DNA from: Haemophilus parainfluenzae
GTDB lineage: Bacteria > Pseudomonadota > Gammaproteobacteria > Enterobacterales > Pasteurellaceae
Direction: 5' to 3'
Assembly (NCBI RefSeq): GCF_036288925.1
Contig: NZ_CP127167.1
Location: 1,736,001 to 1,800,000 of the forward strand
DNA length: 64,000 nucleotides
In this document: positions 32,937 through 43,600 of the stretch, in pieces
Numbering within the stretch: position 1 is the stretch's first letter
Layout of the letters: the number at the start of each line of letters is the position of its first letter
Position numbers and translations under genes: made by a program
Notes under the pieces: model-generated
Database searches by the model: none
Told to the model about the DNA's origin: nothing
What the model saw: only the letters and a program-made list of their open reading frames with translations

Positions 32937-33889
32937 TATAGACTCCGAATTTTAGGGTTAATCAACACATAGAGAATATCAACGATAATATTCACTAAAA
33001 CGAAGGTAAAGGCGATTGTCAGAACCACCCCTTGTACTAAGTGTAAGTCATGATTGACGATACCGTTAAAAATCAATTTACCCATGCCCGGTAAGTCAAA
33101 GATTTGTTCGATAACTACCGCACCACCAAGTAAGTAGCCTACGCGTAAACCTAATACTGTTACTGGTGTGATTAATGCATTACGTAATACGTTGTGACGA
33201 ATAACAGTTGCATAAGGCACACCGTTACCAATCGCCGTTCTCACATAATCTTTATCCATTTCTTCTACCATGGTTGTACGCACCACACGAATTAATGACG
33301 CACATACCGGCACGGCAAGTGCAAGAGATGGCAAAATCATGGAATTGATATACCCCATCGGGCTTTCGCTGAATGGCACAAAACCACCTGAAGGCAACCA
33401 ATCTAACTCCAAAGAGAACCATTGAATAAGTAAGATACCTAACCAGAATGAGGGGGTCGCAACCGCTGCAACAGAGATTAAACGAATCACTTGGTCTACC
33501 CAGCTATCACGATAAAGCGCGGCCAGTACACCTAATGAAAAAGAGACTACTGCCGCAAACACCACACCAATTAGGGTAAGTTGTAACGTGATTGGGAAAG
33601 ATTTCGCTAGCATGCTACTGATTGGTAATTCTGGTGGCATAGTCACACCAAAATCCAATACAAGTAAATGACCTAAGAAACGAAAATATTGAACAAAGAG
33701 TGGATCATTTAAGCCGTGTGATTCGCGGTAAAGTTGTTTTGCTGCTTCACTCGCACTTTCGCCTAGTGCCACCGTAGCGGGATCACCTGGTGTAAATTGA
33801 AGCACCACAAAAACGAGTGCTGTTACACCTAGAATCATGACTGGCAAAGCCATCAATCGACGTAACAATAATCGAAGTATCATATCCAT
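32936..33889 (-). CDS. ABC transporter permease (DppB type)
   Basis: A 317-residue inner-membrane permease starting MDMILRLLLRRLMALPVMIL. The family motif VLQFTPGDPA near residue 30, an EAA loop (MDKDYVRTAIGNGVPYATVI) and six hydrophobic segments are visible. First gene of the permease/ATPase unit. GAAGTT-like sequence precedes ATG 33889. It forms the transmembrane pore with the permease half of the following fusion. The upstream region repeats an element found before the binding-protein gene. Confidence 0.9.
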   Translation of the reverse strand: MDMILRLLLRRLMALPVMILGVTALVFVVLQFTPGDPATVALGESASEAAKQLYRESHGLNDPLFVQYFRFLGHLLVLDFGVTMPPELPISSMLAKSFPITLQLTLIGVVFAAVVSFSLGVLAALYRDSWVDQVIRLISVAAVATPSFWLGILLIQWFSLELDWLPSGGFVPFSESPMGYINSMILPSLALAVPVCASLIRVVRTTMVEEMDKDYVRTAIGNGVPYATVIRHNVLRNALITPVTVLGLRVGYLLGGAVVIEQIFDLPGMGKLIFNGIVNHDLHLVQGVVLTIAFTFVLVNIIVDILYVLINPKIRSL

Positions 33890-33930
33890 CTAACTTCTCC
33901 TGTTCTAGCTTGAGAAATTCGTTCGCTTCA

Positions 33931-33990
33931 AAAATGAAGCAAAACAATCAAATTCAAAAACAAAATGAATTACAGTAATCATAGTGTTCA
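33931..33990 (-). promoter_or_regulatory. Regulatory element shared by both ABC units (copy 1)
   Basis: AAAATGAAGC...CAATCAAAT and the dyad ATGAATTACAGTAATCAT (33965-33982) occur upstream of the permease gene. The same blocks in the same order and spacing occur at 35852-35911 before the binding-protein gene. A common operator, ATGATT-N6-AATCAT-like, is inferred; the regulator is not known. Confidence 0.55.
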
Positions 33991-34134
33991 GCTCAAGCCC
34001 TGTCAATCCAAGTACATAGAGCAAAATTCAAATCTGTGATCGGCTTCACAAAGATTTTTTTGAAATGAAATTGAGAGAAAAAATGATTGAAAAACAGAGA
34101 GAAAAATGACCGCACTTTGAGATAAAAAGGAAAG

Positions 34135-34162
34135 AAAAAAGGCTGTTGATTGCTCAACAGCC
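34135..34162 (-). terminator. Terminator after the binding-protein gene
   Basis: Stem GGCTGTTGA / TCAACAGCC with a four-base loop and six T on the minus strand, 25 bases after the binding-protein stop. The permease unit is therefore transcribed separately. The rest of 34000-34134 shows no gene. Confidence 0.85.
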
Positions 34163-34186
34163 AAAACATTAAATTAAAAAGCACTT

Positions 34187-35785
34187 TTATTTACGGCCCA
34201 CACCGAGGAAAGATAAACCGGTTGTTGCCAATGGTTGATAGCCTTCAAGGCTACTATCATCCCATGCTGAAGGAAGTTTACGATGAACAATCGGATAAAG
34301 TGGTACTTCAGCCGCAATAATGTTAATCGCCTCTTCCCATGATTTTTTCGCTTCAGCGTGATCTTTTGCTCTCACTGCTGCATTGAGTAATTCAGTCACT
34401 TTCGCAAATTCAGGGGTATTACTCCAACGGAAACGACGTTTCGGCCATACATCACCACGATACCACCAGCTTAAAAGCAAGTCTAAGTCATTACCGAACA
34501 CTGATGGGTCACCCGGTGCGATTGCCACTTCATATACACCTGGATCTACGTTGTTGCTGTATAACGCACCAGATTGTAAGTGTTGTAAAGTCACTTTCAC
34601 ACCTGGAATCTTATTCCAAGACTCTAAAATTAACGGTGCAGATTCTTTCACCCAGTCATGGTCGGTTGCGAGCAATTCAAATTTAAGCTCAGTTACACCG
34701 GCTTCTTTTAATAATGCCGCGGCTTTTTCCTGATCATAAGGATATTGAGTTGATGCCTTAATATAATCTGGGTGAGTCGTTTGTAAGTATGATGTTGCAG
34801 CTTCTGCATTACCATCAAATACAATATCAACCAGTTTGTCAGTGTTTAAACCATAGTGTAACGCTTGACGTACTTTTGGATTATTAAACGGTGCTTTTTC
34901 ACAGTTAAACATTAAGAATAGCAAGCCGAAAGATTGAACGGATTGCACTTGTTGTTTTTTGTTTTTCAAGCGATTAATGTCTAAATAAGGCACGCTTTCC
35001 ATTGCTTGAGTACGTTTAGACTCTTGTGCAGTCACACGAGCTGCGGCATCAGAAAGTAATAACCAAGACATTTTTTCAACTTGCGCTGGATATTTACCAT
35101 TGTAAGGTTCATACGCTTCAAAGACGATTTTGTCATCTTTCACAGCTGAAACAAATTTGAATGGACCAGAACCAACTGGGTGCGCATCAAATGCAGATTG
35201 ACCGACTTTGTCGATTACATGTTTCGGTACAATTTTCACACAAGTTAAACGGTTAGCAAATAAAGCAAATGGATATTTCAATTTAAATTCCACCACTTTA
35301 TCATCCACAGCTTTCACACTTTCAATGAAATCAATAAACATCACAAATAAAGATTTATTGGCTGGATCCATAATACGATTGAAAGAATACACAACGTCTT
35401 CAGTGGTGACTGGTGCGCCATCATGGAAGGTTGCGCCTTCACGTAAAGTAATGCGCCATGTTGTTTCATCAACTTGTTCTGGCTCTTTTCCTGCTAAAGC
35501 AAGATAAGGTTCACGAGTTGCAGGATGCAAATCCACTAAACCTTCAAAAATGTGCAAGTTTGCTGCATAAGGTGAAGCGCCACTTGATGTCATTGGGTCA
35601 AAACCGGTAGAAAGCGGATAAGCAATCCCCGCTTCAATAGTTTTACCTTTAATTTCTGCAGCAAAGGCTTTTGGTGCAAATGTGCCTAATGTACCACTAA
35701 ATGCAAGACCCGCCCCCACGCCAGCCATAAGTTTCATAAAATGACGACGAGATTCATTCGTTTCAAAGGAAAAATGCTTTGTCAT
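34187..35785 (-). CDS. Family 5 solute-binding protein with Tat signal
   Basis: A 532-residue periplasmic binding protein (SBP_bac_5, peptide/nickel class). ATG 35785 has AGGAG upstream; an earlier in-frame ATG is rejected. The N-terminus [20 protein letters not shown] carries a twin-arginine motif (SRRHFMK) and ends AFAAEI, so export is probably by the Tat pathway, folded. [23 protein letters not shown] and the DPASN-like [10 protein letters not shown] are family landmarks. Tat export suggests a cofactor or metal complex as ligand, but this is inference. Its transporter genes lie downstream in a separate unit. Confidence 0.9.
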   Translation of the reverse strand: MTKHFSFETNESRRHFMKLMAGVGAGLAFSGTLGTFAPKAFAAEIKGKTIEAGIAYPLSTGFDPMTSSGASPYAANLHIFEGLVDLHPATREPYLALAGKEPEQVDETTWRITLREGATFHDGAPVTTEDVVYSFNRIMDPANKSLFVMFIDFIESVKAVDDKVVEFKLKYPFALFANRLTCVKIVPKHVIDKVGQSAFDAHPVGSGPFKFVSAVKDDKIVFEAYEPYNGKYPAQVEKMSWLLLSDAAARVTAQESKRTQAMESVPYLDINRLKNKKQQVQSVQSFGLLFLMFNCEKAPFNNPKVRQALHYGLNTDKLVDIVFDGNAEAATSYLQTTHPDYIKASTQYPYDQEKAAALLKEAGVTELKFELLATDHDWVKESAPLILESWNKIPGVKVTLQHLQSGALYSNNVDPGVYEVAIAPGDPSVFGNDLDLLLSWWYRGDVWPKRRFRWSNTPEFAKVTELLNAAVRAKDHAEAKKSWEEAINIIAAEVPLYPIVHRKLPSAWDDSSLEGYQPLATTGLSFLGVGRK

Positions 35786-35851
35786 ACTAAACTCCTGATG
35801 AGTAATAAAATCATATTTTGGGTTTTTAAACCTAGCCAAACATTTCATTCG

Positions 35852-35911
35852 AAAATGAAGTAAAGCAATCAAATCTTAGAACAAAATGATTTGCATCAAT
35901 CATAGTCATCT
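35852..35911 (-). promoter_or_regulatory. Regulatory element shared by both ABC units (copy 2)
   Basis: Contains GAAAATGAAGTAAAGCAATC and the dyad ATGATTTGCATCAATCAT (35886-35903), aligned to 33931-33990. On the minus strand the core TTGAT-N4-ATCA also resembles an FNR half-site pair, but copy 1 lacks that match. The remaining bases to 36060 are AT-rich with no gene. Confidence 0.5.
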
Positions 35912-36140
35912 TCGCTTCATTCTGTCAAAGGGGAAATATTGAATGTGTGATCTACTTCACAGAGTTTTTTTCCGCACCTTAAAATAAAAACTTTTAACTA
36001 TGTATAATTTTTATAAATAGGTTTTAACTATTAAATCACTAGATAATATGAAATAGCTATCAGAAAAAATGATGCTTATAATGACCACACTTCCTAAGCA
36101 AGGGAACAATATTTTAATTAACAATAAAGAGGAAAATACT

Positions 36141-36623
36141 ATGTCAAAAACATCAATCGGTTTAGATAAAAAAGCATCTGAAAAATTAGCAGCAAAATTA
36201 AATGAATTATTAGCAACCTATCAAGTATTCTATACCAACGTGCGCGGTTACCACTGGAACATTAAAGGGGTAAACTTCTTTGAATTACACGCAAAATTTG
36301 AAGAAATCTACACAGATTTAGTAGTAAAAATAGATGAAGTGGCAGAACGTATCTTAACTTTAGGTTACACACCGCATAACGGTTATTCACAATACTTCCA
36401 ACACTCACGTATTAAAGAAGAGTTAGGGGTAAGTGATGCGCAATCTTGCTTAAAAGGCACATTAGAAGGATTAAAAGTACTACTTGAACAACAACGTGAA
36501 ATCCTTGAATTAGCGGGTGAGTCTGATGATGAAGGTACCGCTTCTCAAATGAGCGACTACATCAAAGAACAAGAAAAACTTGTTTGGATGTTCCAAGCCG
36601 CTTGCCAAACTTGCCATGGTTAA
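36141..36623 (+). CDS. dps: DNA-protecting ferritin-like protein Dps
   Basis: A 160-residue dodecameric mini-ferritin that oxidises iron with peroxide and shields DNA under stress. ATG 36141 has AGAGGA upstream. The ferroxidase signature is in RGYHWNIKGVNFFELH (His38, His50) and KIDEVAERI. The C-terminus ends ACQTCHG. A -10 TATAAT lies at about 36076 and a terminator follows, making a single-gene unit. No in-frame disruption. Confidence 0.95.
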   Translation: MSKTSIGLDKKASEKLAAKLNELLATYQVFYTNVRGYHWNIKGVNFFELHAKFEEIYTDLVVKIDEVAERILTLGYTPHNGYSQYFQHSRIKEELGVSDAQSCLKGTLEGLKVLLEQQREILELAGESDDEGTASQMSDYIKEQEKLVWMFQAACQTCHG

Positions 36624-36643
36624 TTAAATATTGATTAAATGCG

Positions 36644-36668
36644 AAAGCCGATTCATGTCGGCTTTTTT
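36644..36668 (+). terminator. Terminator after dps
   Basis: Stem AAGCCGA / TCGGCTT with a six-base loop and six T. Confidence 0.85.
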
Positions 36669-36673
36669 ATTTT

Positions 36674-37135
36674 CTACACGACCGGTTTTTGTCGATAGAA
36701 CAATAGTCCTGGTAAGGCTAAGCCCAAAACAAGAGCGCCCAAAATAAAGCTGGTATTGATAAAAGAGCTGATCATTTGCTCAAATAATTTATCGGAAAAG
36801 CCATAATGGTGAATTTGTACGATAGCAATCATCGCTTTATAAGCATGAACACCTGGAATCATTGGAATAATTGCCGCAACAGTAAAGACTTTCGGATGGG
36901 CTAAATAACGATGAGATAAATGCACCCCAATAAAACCAATTACACAAGTGGCGAAAAAAGTGGCAAAAACAATTGGGACACCAAAGTGTAGTAATAAAGT
37001 TCGTGTGACATGTCCAAGTGCACCTAAAATCGCACAATACTTTAAGGCTTTAGGCGGAACATTAAATACTAAAGCAAATCCTACTGCGGGGATGGCAGCA
37101 AAAAGCATATCATCGAGTAAATTCAGTAAAAACAT
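36674..37135 (-). CDS. yjjB: YjjB subunit of a ThrE-like exporter
   Basis: A 153-residue membrane protein with about four helices (starts MFLLNLLDDMLFAAIPAVGF). It corresponds to the C-terminal domain of threonine/serine exporter ThrE proteins (DUF3815). IPMIPGVHAYKAMIA is its family motif. ATG 37135 overlaps no gene but lies four bases after the yjjP stop, so the two are co-translated. YjjP and YjjB form the two halves of one transporter; in enterobacteria YjjPB has been linked to succinate export. The substrate here is unknown. Confidence 0.88.
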   Translation of the reverse strand: MFLLNLLDDMLFAAIPAVGFALVFNVPPKALKYCAILGALGHVTRTLLLHFGVPIVFATFFATCVIGFIGVHLSHRYLAHPKVFTVAAIIPMIPGVHAYKAMIAIVQIHHYGFSDKLFEQMISSFINTSFILGALVLGLALPGLLFYRQKPVV

Positions 37136-37139
37136 CTTA

Positions 37140-37910
37140 TTACCCCACCCAAGAAACAATATTTAAAAGATTTAACGCAAAGACAATACCTAAACAAGCA
37201 CCAAAAGTGAGAACCGTAGCGATGGTCCAGCGTCCTATTCCCATATTGACATACCCTTTTAAAATATCCGCAAGTGAATTAATTAATGGGAATCCTGGAA
37301 CGAGTAATAAAACGCTAGACGCTAATGCGATATGGGGATCGTTGCCTAAACTATATTTCAAACTCATACCTGAAATAAGTGAAGCAACAAACGCGGTAAT
37401 GGCAAAAACGATGAGTGGATTGTAATGACGTTTAGAAATTTCTTGTCGAATAAACATGGCAATGGCAGAAGCAATAAAGGTGATCGCACAAATTGTCATA
37501 TCTCCGCCAGAAAGGTGAGCAAAAGAGGCACAAGATAAACCAATCATAAACACCACCAAATAACGGTTATATTTTAGTGGTTTTAACTTATCCAATTTCT
37601 TTTGTGCCATAGACAAATCATACAAATGATGCTCTACGGCAACCACAATGTGCTGAACATCCGTAACGATTTGCATATTAATGCCTTTATCGACATTCTT
37701 ACGCACTGTGGTAATGCAATGTTGTTTAGAAAGTGTGGTCAATAAGACGGCATTTGCCGTTAAAGCACACTCCACGCTTTCAATGCCTAAAGCTACACCT
37801 AATCGCTGTGCCATTTGTACGACAACAGCACTTTCTGCTCCATGCTGTAACAATAACAAAGCGGTTTCCACACAAATGCGGGTAACCGCTCGTTGGTATT
37901 CCTGATCCAT
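37140..37910 (-). CDS. yjjP: YjjP subunit of a ThrE-like exporter
   Basis: A 256-residue protein starting MDQEYQRAVTRICVETALLL. The first 110 residues are soluble (DUF1212, GAESAVVVQMAQRLGVALGI), then about five helices, with FPLINSLADILKGYV near the end. It is the N-terminal half of the ThrE architecture encoded separately, directly upstream of yjjB. No clear regulator site was seen in the short 128-base gap to grxB. Confidence 0.88.
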   Translation of the reverse strand: MDQEYQRAVTRICVETALLLLQHGAESAVVVQMAQRLGVALGIESVECALTANAVLLTTLSKQHCITTVRKNVDKGINMQIVTDVQHIVVAVEHHLYDLSMAQKKLDKLKPLKYNRYLVVFMIGLSCASFAHLSGGDMTICAITFIASAIAMFIRQEISKRHYNPLIVFAITAFVASLISGMSLKYSLGNDPHIALASSVLLLVPGFPLINSLADILKGYVNMGIGRWTIATVLTFGACLGIVFALNLLNIVSWVG

Positions 37911-38038
37911 ATCTCTACGCTCTTATTAAAGTAAACGTAGAGATTATAGATCGATGAATAAAAAATACTGAAAAAATGACCGCACCTATGATCCAAGTCA
38001 AAACTTCAGTATTTCCAATGCCTATGAATCAGCAGTGA

Positions 38039-38686
38039 TTAAATGGCTTTATCAAAATATAGCGGCACATTGCTTAACTTAGCCATATTCGTGATATAAG
38101 CTAAAACTGCTGGTGGAAATTCGATGCCTTTCACACAAGTTAGATTTCGTAATACAGGGAAAACGATAATATCTTCAAGAGAAAGTTGGCCGTTTAAGGC
38201 ATTTTCAGATTGAATTAATACAGCTAATTTCTTTAAATCCCCTTTTAAGCGAGTAAGATAGGTTTCAGTCTTCGCAATATTTTCAGCAAAATCCCCAATA
38301 AATTCCGTTTTCTTTTTAGTGAAATAATCGACCGCACTTTGGGTTTCAAATTCTGCTAAGCCAATTTGCGTGAAGCGTGCAGTCGTAAGATGACCATAAT
38401 AACTGCCGACTTCTTTTAACCACGCTTCAATTTCAGGACGAACGTGTTCAGATAAGATTTTTTCACCAAAATGTTCATCGACATAATGCACAATATCTAA
38501 ACTTTCTGGCATCGCTGCACCATCTTCTTTGACAAGAATTGGTACAACCTTTTTCCCCACTAAACCGATTGGCGTTGCTTCATCATCATTCGCGAGCACT
38601 ACAAGCTCTACCGACAAATTTTTTAAACCGAAAATCATGCGAGCTCGCACACAAAATGGGCAATGATCGTAAACATATAATTTCAT
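38039..38686 (-). CDS. grxB: Glutaredoxin 2
   Basis: A 215-residue glutathione-S-transferase-like glutaredoxin starting MKLYVYDHCPFCVRARMIFG. The redox active site CPFC is at residues 9-12, PESLDIVHYVDE binds glutathione, and the C-terminal 130 residues are helical. It reduces protein disulfides with glutathione in the cytoplasm. Located three bases after the recD stop in the same direction, so it is probably the last gene of a recB-recD-grxB unit. Confidence 0.93.
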   Translation of the reverse strand: MKLYVYDHCPFCVRARMIFGLKNLSVELVVLANDDEATPIGLVGKKVVPILVKEDGAAMPESLDIVHYVDEHFGEKILSEHVRPEIEAWLKEVGSYYGHLTTARFTQIGLAEFETQSAVDYFTKKKTEFIGDFAENIAKTETYLTRLKGDLKKLAVLIQSENALNGQLSLEDIIVFPVLRNLTCVKGIEFPPAVLAYITNMAKLSNVPLYFDKAI

Positions 38687-38689
38687 TTT

Positions 38690-40624
38690 TTACTCCTCTT
38701 TTTCCTGTAATAACTTGCCTAATCCACTTTGTCGTTTCACGGTATTTCTGACCGCACTTTGCCAAATTTTTTCATTGGCAAATACAGAAAGCTGATTTTT
38801 TGCACGGGTAACACCGGTAAATACCAGCTCTCGTGAAAGCACTGGATTAGGTTCTGTTGGTAACACCATGACGGTATGTTCAAACTCCGAACCTTGGGAT
38901 TTATGAATCGTCATCATAAACGCAGGCTCGTGAGCGGGAATACGACTGGTCGAAACTTCTCGATTGCCGAACCACACTTTGCCTTTAGCTAAACACAAGC
39001 CAATATCACCGTTATACAGTTTCACATTATGATCATTTTCCGTAATCATAATTGGTTTACCAATATACCAATCGTCCTCTTGACGGAACCAAAGTAATTT
39101 CTCAGCACGCAATACCAAAGCAATTTCTCGATTTAACTCTTCTACACCTAATGCCGAAGCACGAAGTGCGGTCAAAAATCTCACCGAATTAAAACGGTCT
39201 AAAATCGCTTCTGCATAAGTTTTCTCATTGCCCTTTTCATCTATAAATTTTGCATTAAGATCTTTCTTCTGAGCAAAATAAGTTTGAAGCTGGGTTAAAT
39301 AAACACGGTAATTTTCGACCGCACTTTTCACCACTTGGCGAACCGATTCTTTAATATCTTGTTCTTCATCAAAATGATGGAAATGCAATTCTTCTGGGTA
39401 TTCCGCAAAAGTCGCCACACTGCCCTCACCTTTTCCTTGTTGAATTTGCTCAGCAAGTTGTTTAATGCCCGAATCATCTCGGAAACGGCGACTAAAGGTT
39501 AAATGGCAAATGGCATCACGCAACGGACTATGTTCATCTGAAGTTGGAACGGTATAGCCTGTTGTTGCATGAATATAATCAGCTTGAGCTGGGCTATAAT
39601 CTTGCGTTAAAAACTGTGCTATTTCCCCTAATACCGCTCCCGCTTCCACTGAAGCTAATTGAGCTTGGTCACCCAATAAAATCAAACGCGTTTCGGGTTT
39701 CAACGCTTGCACCAGTTTCGCCATCATCGGCAAATCAATCATCGAGGTTTCATCCACTACTAGCACATCGATTTGCAGTGGATTATGCGCATGATATTTC
39801 ACGCTATCGGTAAAAGGTCGAACGCCTAGTAAACGATGCAACGTTTCTGCTGTTTTAGGAATGGATGCGCGTAACTCATCTGAAATCGGCATTTGTGCCA
39901 AAGCGTTTTCGATAGATTCCGTTAAACGAGCTGCGGCTTTTCCTGTTGGTGCGACCAATTTAATGTGAAGTTTGCCACCAAATAATTCCTGTAATACACA
40001 TAACAAGCGAGTGACTGTCGTGGTTTTCCCTGTTCCCGGTCCACCTGTAATCACAGAAAATGGACTTTTTACCGCCGTTGTGACAGCTACTTTTTGCCAA
40101 TCAACTTGCGCTTGTTGTTGAGGGAAATAACGATCTAATAATGGCCGAATTTGTTGCGGCTCTACCGATAAAGTGCGGTCATTTTTCAAGGCGTTTTTAA
40201 TATATTGCGCAACGCGGAATTCATCTTGCCAAGCTCGATAGAAATAAATCGCCCCAAATTGAAATGCGAGAGGCGCAATCTGATTTTCAGGATCTTGTGT
40301 AAAAGCAATATGTCCCGCTAAGGCTGATTGCCATTTTGATACAGGAAGCGAACCAATCTTTTCATTGATCAGTGACAAAAAATCCGTTTCAGTATGACGA
40401 TAAGCCAAGCCGAATAAATTACGTTCTAAGAAACGATCTAACACACAACAAGTATTGCCTTGCGTATAGCTCCAGTTGCAAAGTGCGGCTAATAAAATCG
40501 CTAAATTTTGTACGGTCTCTGCATAGCCTTTATCTTTTTGTTTATCAGTAATTAATTGAGCAAAATAATAATCGCCTTGAGTAATCACACCTTGTTCTTG
40601 CAAGGATTTTAATAGGCTTAACAT
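38690..40624 (-). CDS. recD: Exodeoxyribonuclease V alpha subunit RecD
   Basis: A 644-residue 5'-3' helicase of RecBCD starting MLSLLKSLQEQGVITQGDYY. Walker A GGPGTGKTTTV is near residue 195, DVLVVDETSMID is the DExx box, LILLGDQAQLASVEAGAVL motif III, and ending motifs include TIHKSQGSEFEH and VFTGVTRAKNQLSVF. ATG 40624 overlaps the recB stop (TAATG), indicating translational coupling. recC is not in this window, as in many genomes where it lies elsewhere. Confidence 0.96.
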   Translation of the reverse strand: MLSLLKSLQEQGVITQGDYYFAQLITDKQKDKGYAETVQNLAILLAALCNWSYTQGNTCCVLDRFLERNLFGLAYRHTETDFLSLINEKIGSLPVSKWQSALAGHIAFTQDPENQIAPLAFQFGAIYFYRAWQDEFRVAQYIKNALKNDRTLSVEPQQIRPLLDRYFPQQQAQVDWQKVAVTTAVKSPFSVITGGPGTGKTTTVTRLLCVLQELFGGKLHIKLVAPTGKAAARLTESIENALAQMPISDELRASIPKTAETLHRLLGVRPFTDSVKYHAHNPLQIDVLVVDETSMIDLPMMAKLVQALKPETRLILLGDQAQLASVEAGAVLGEIAQFLTQDYSPAQADYIHATTGYTVPTSDEHSPLRDAICHLTFSRRFRDDSGIKQLAEQIQQGKGEGSVATFAEYPEELHFHHFDEEQDIKESVRQVVKSAVENYRVYLTQLQTYFAQKKDLNAKFIDEKGNEKTYAEAILDRFNSVRFLTALRASALGVEELNREIALVLRAEKLLWFRQEDDWYIGKPIMITENDHNVKLYNGDIGLCLAKGKVWFGNREVSTSRIPAHEPAFMMTIHKSQGSEFEHTVMVLPTEPNPVLSRELVFTGVTRAKNQLSVFANEKIWQSAVRNTVKRQSGLGKLLQEKEE

Positions 40625-43600
40625 TAAAATAATTCCTCTAATTGTTGGATTAATTGCCAATCTGGTTTATCAAAAAAGATGCCCGATTGCGGCGAACCAT
40701 TCATTCCTCGTAAAAATGCATAGACCACACCACCAAAATCTCGGTTGTAATCGTAGTGAGGCAAACGTGTTTTTAAATAACGGTGTAATGCCACCACATA
40801 CAACAAGTATTGCCAATCATAATGATGCTCTAACATGGCTTTTTTCAATGCAGCTTGATCGTAATCCTTTAATGTATCACCTAAGAAATTCGATTTGTAA
40901 TCAAGCAAATAATATTTATCTTGATGACAGAAAACTAAGTCCATTGTGCCTCGCACCATGCCTTGAATATCATCAAACTGTAACGGTTCTGACGGCAAAT
41001 GATGTAAGGTTGATAACGCTCGATTAAAACCTGTGACATCAAAATGGCTTGTGATATTGAGATAAAATGCCAACTCTTTTAAGCATTGTTTTTCGTTAAT
41101 TTGTGCAAGGGTAAAATCATCGTTTGGCAAAATTGGCGTGCTGAGTATTTGTGCAAACCAGTATTGAACTGCTACAAATTGCTCTTCTGCAAGATTCAAA
41201 TCCTGACATAATTTTTCAATATTTTCTTTCTCAGCTAGTTGAGCAAAAGGCACCTTTTCAAAATAACGATGCAATAACGTACCGATTTGTGTTCCCCGTG
41301 GGAAATCTAAAACCATTTCATCGTTATCATGAGCAAGTGCGGTCAGATTTTCAGGGATATTTTCTGTTGAAATCGAGGCATCATAATCTTTCGCGTCATC
41401 AAAAATGAGCGATTTTTTCACCGCACTTTCATTCAAATAAGCTTTGCGTTGATGGGTTTGTTCTATGCCACTAAAGCTCGTCACTCGCCAATCTTGTTCA
41501 ATTTCACCTTGGAAAATTTCTGCACTTAAATTTTCTTGAGAAACATTTAAAGTAAGTGGTTCACTGGCTTGTAACACATCGGTTGATTCAATCTCTACAT
41601 CATTAGGTAAAAGTTGCTTAAATTTTTCCAATAATGGTTGAGTATCCCAATTATTTGGCAAATCGAGTTTTCGACCAATTTCACCTTGCGTTAAAACATA
41701 CAATAAAGCATTCCATTTTTTATCAAAGGCTTTCGGTAACACAAAGGCCATTTGATATTTTGCTCGAGTCAATGCTACATAAAGCAAACGCAATTCTTCC
41801 GCAAAAACTTCTTCTGTTAAATCATCCAAGTGTTGATCTTGCATATCCCACAAGGTTTTCTCTTCATCACTGTTGTAATATAAATTAAACAGTTTCTTCT
41901 GCTTACCTGATTTTGTTGGGTCTTTTGCTTCATTACCTAAAAATGGCAACCAAACCAAATCATATTCCAATCCTTTGGATTTATGGATAGTCACAATCTT
42001 CACTAACTGACGTTCGCTTTCTAAACGAATTTGTGCTTCTTGACGGCCATTATCTTGAATTTGCTTTTCAAACCAGCGCAATAATGCCGCTTCACTTTCA
42101 TTTAATGCGGCTGCTTGCTGTAAAATTTCAGCTAAATGTAATAAATCCGTCAGTTTTCGTTCACCATCAGGCCGAGATAAGAGTTTTTCTGTGATATTTT
42201 CTGCTAAAAGTAAATGATGCAACATCGGCAAGATACCTTGGCGTTGCCAAATTTGTTGATACTCTGCGAATTTTTCAGCCCAACGTTGCCACTGAATTTC
42301 ATCTTGGTGAATTTGGTGAATTTCAGCGGCATTTAAGCCGAAAAGTGCGGTCGCAATGGCATTCAAAATTGGGCGTTCCGTCACACTCAAACAAGCTTGC
42401 AAAATCAAGGCCAGTTCTTTTGCGGTGTTACTCTCAAAGACATTTCCTCTATCCGAAAGGTAAACCGAAGCAATACCGAGTGCTTGCAATTCTTTTTTCA
42501 CCAGATCGGCTTCAGTATAACCACGCACCAAAACGGCAATATTTTCTGCTCGCAATGTTTGATTTTCTGCTTTGCTTTCATTCGGAAAAACAACTGGATT
42601 TTCAGCCGCACTTTTTAACCATTGCTGAATCGATGTCGCGCAAGCTTTCGCATAATCTTGCTGGGTGGATTTGTCTTTATCATTAATGTAAAAACGGAAG
42701 GCCGGTTCAGGTTGATTATTCAGCTGAAAAACAAGATTTTTCTTGGCTGCACCGACATTTAAAAATTCAATATTTTTATAAATAAAGGGGTCATTTTTAA
42801 AATCAAATAATCGATTTACCCCTTCCACTAAAGGTTGGGATGAACGGTAGTTTGTGCCTAAATTAAAACGCTCGCTCGCTTCGTCTGCTGCTTTTAAATA
42901 AGTGAAAATATCGGCACCACGGAAACGATAAATCGCCTGTTTTGGGTCCCCGATCATCATAAAGCCAACATTACCGGACGCAGTTTCATTGCGATAAATT
43001 TTCGAGAAAATTTGATACTGTAACGCATCCGTATCTTGGAATTCGTCAATCATGGCAAAGGGATATTGAAAACGAATTAATTCCGCTAACTGTTCTCCGC
43101 CCTCACCATATAGTGCTTCTTTCAATAAGCGTAATAAATCATCAAAGGATTTTTCAGGATGATTCGCTTTGTATTCAAGAAGTTTCTTTTGAATACCTTG
43201 ACGATAGTGATAGAGAATGATTTTTTTAAATAAATCACTTGGTTGAATTTCTTCAATTAAAGCTTCAATCTCTTCAAAGGCTGGATGCGTTATTCTCACC
43301 CCTTTTTTCTTAAAATCTGCTTTGACGGCGTTATCTAAAGCCGATTGCGTAAATTTTTTTACTAGCGTTTCATTTAAGGTGATATCTGCTCTATTTTTTG
43401 CCCATGAGGTGACTTCATCCACAAAAGATAAAATCGTTTTACCTGAATATGTTTTACCATTTAAACAAGATTTCTCTTTTTTCACGACTTCTTCATCAAA
43501 AAGGTTTCGGATTTCAACCGCACTTTCTAACCAAGTATCTTTAATCTTTTCAATAATTTCCGCATTTTTAGTGATATCTTTTTGCAAAAATTCTTTTAAT

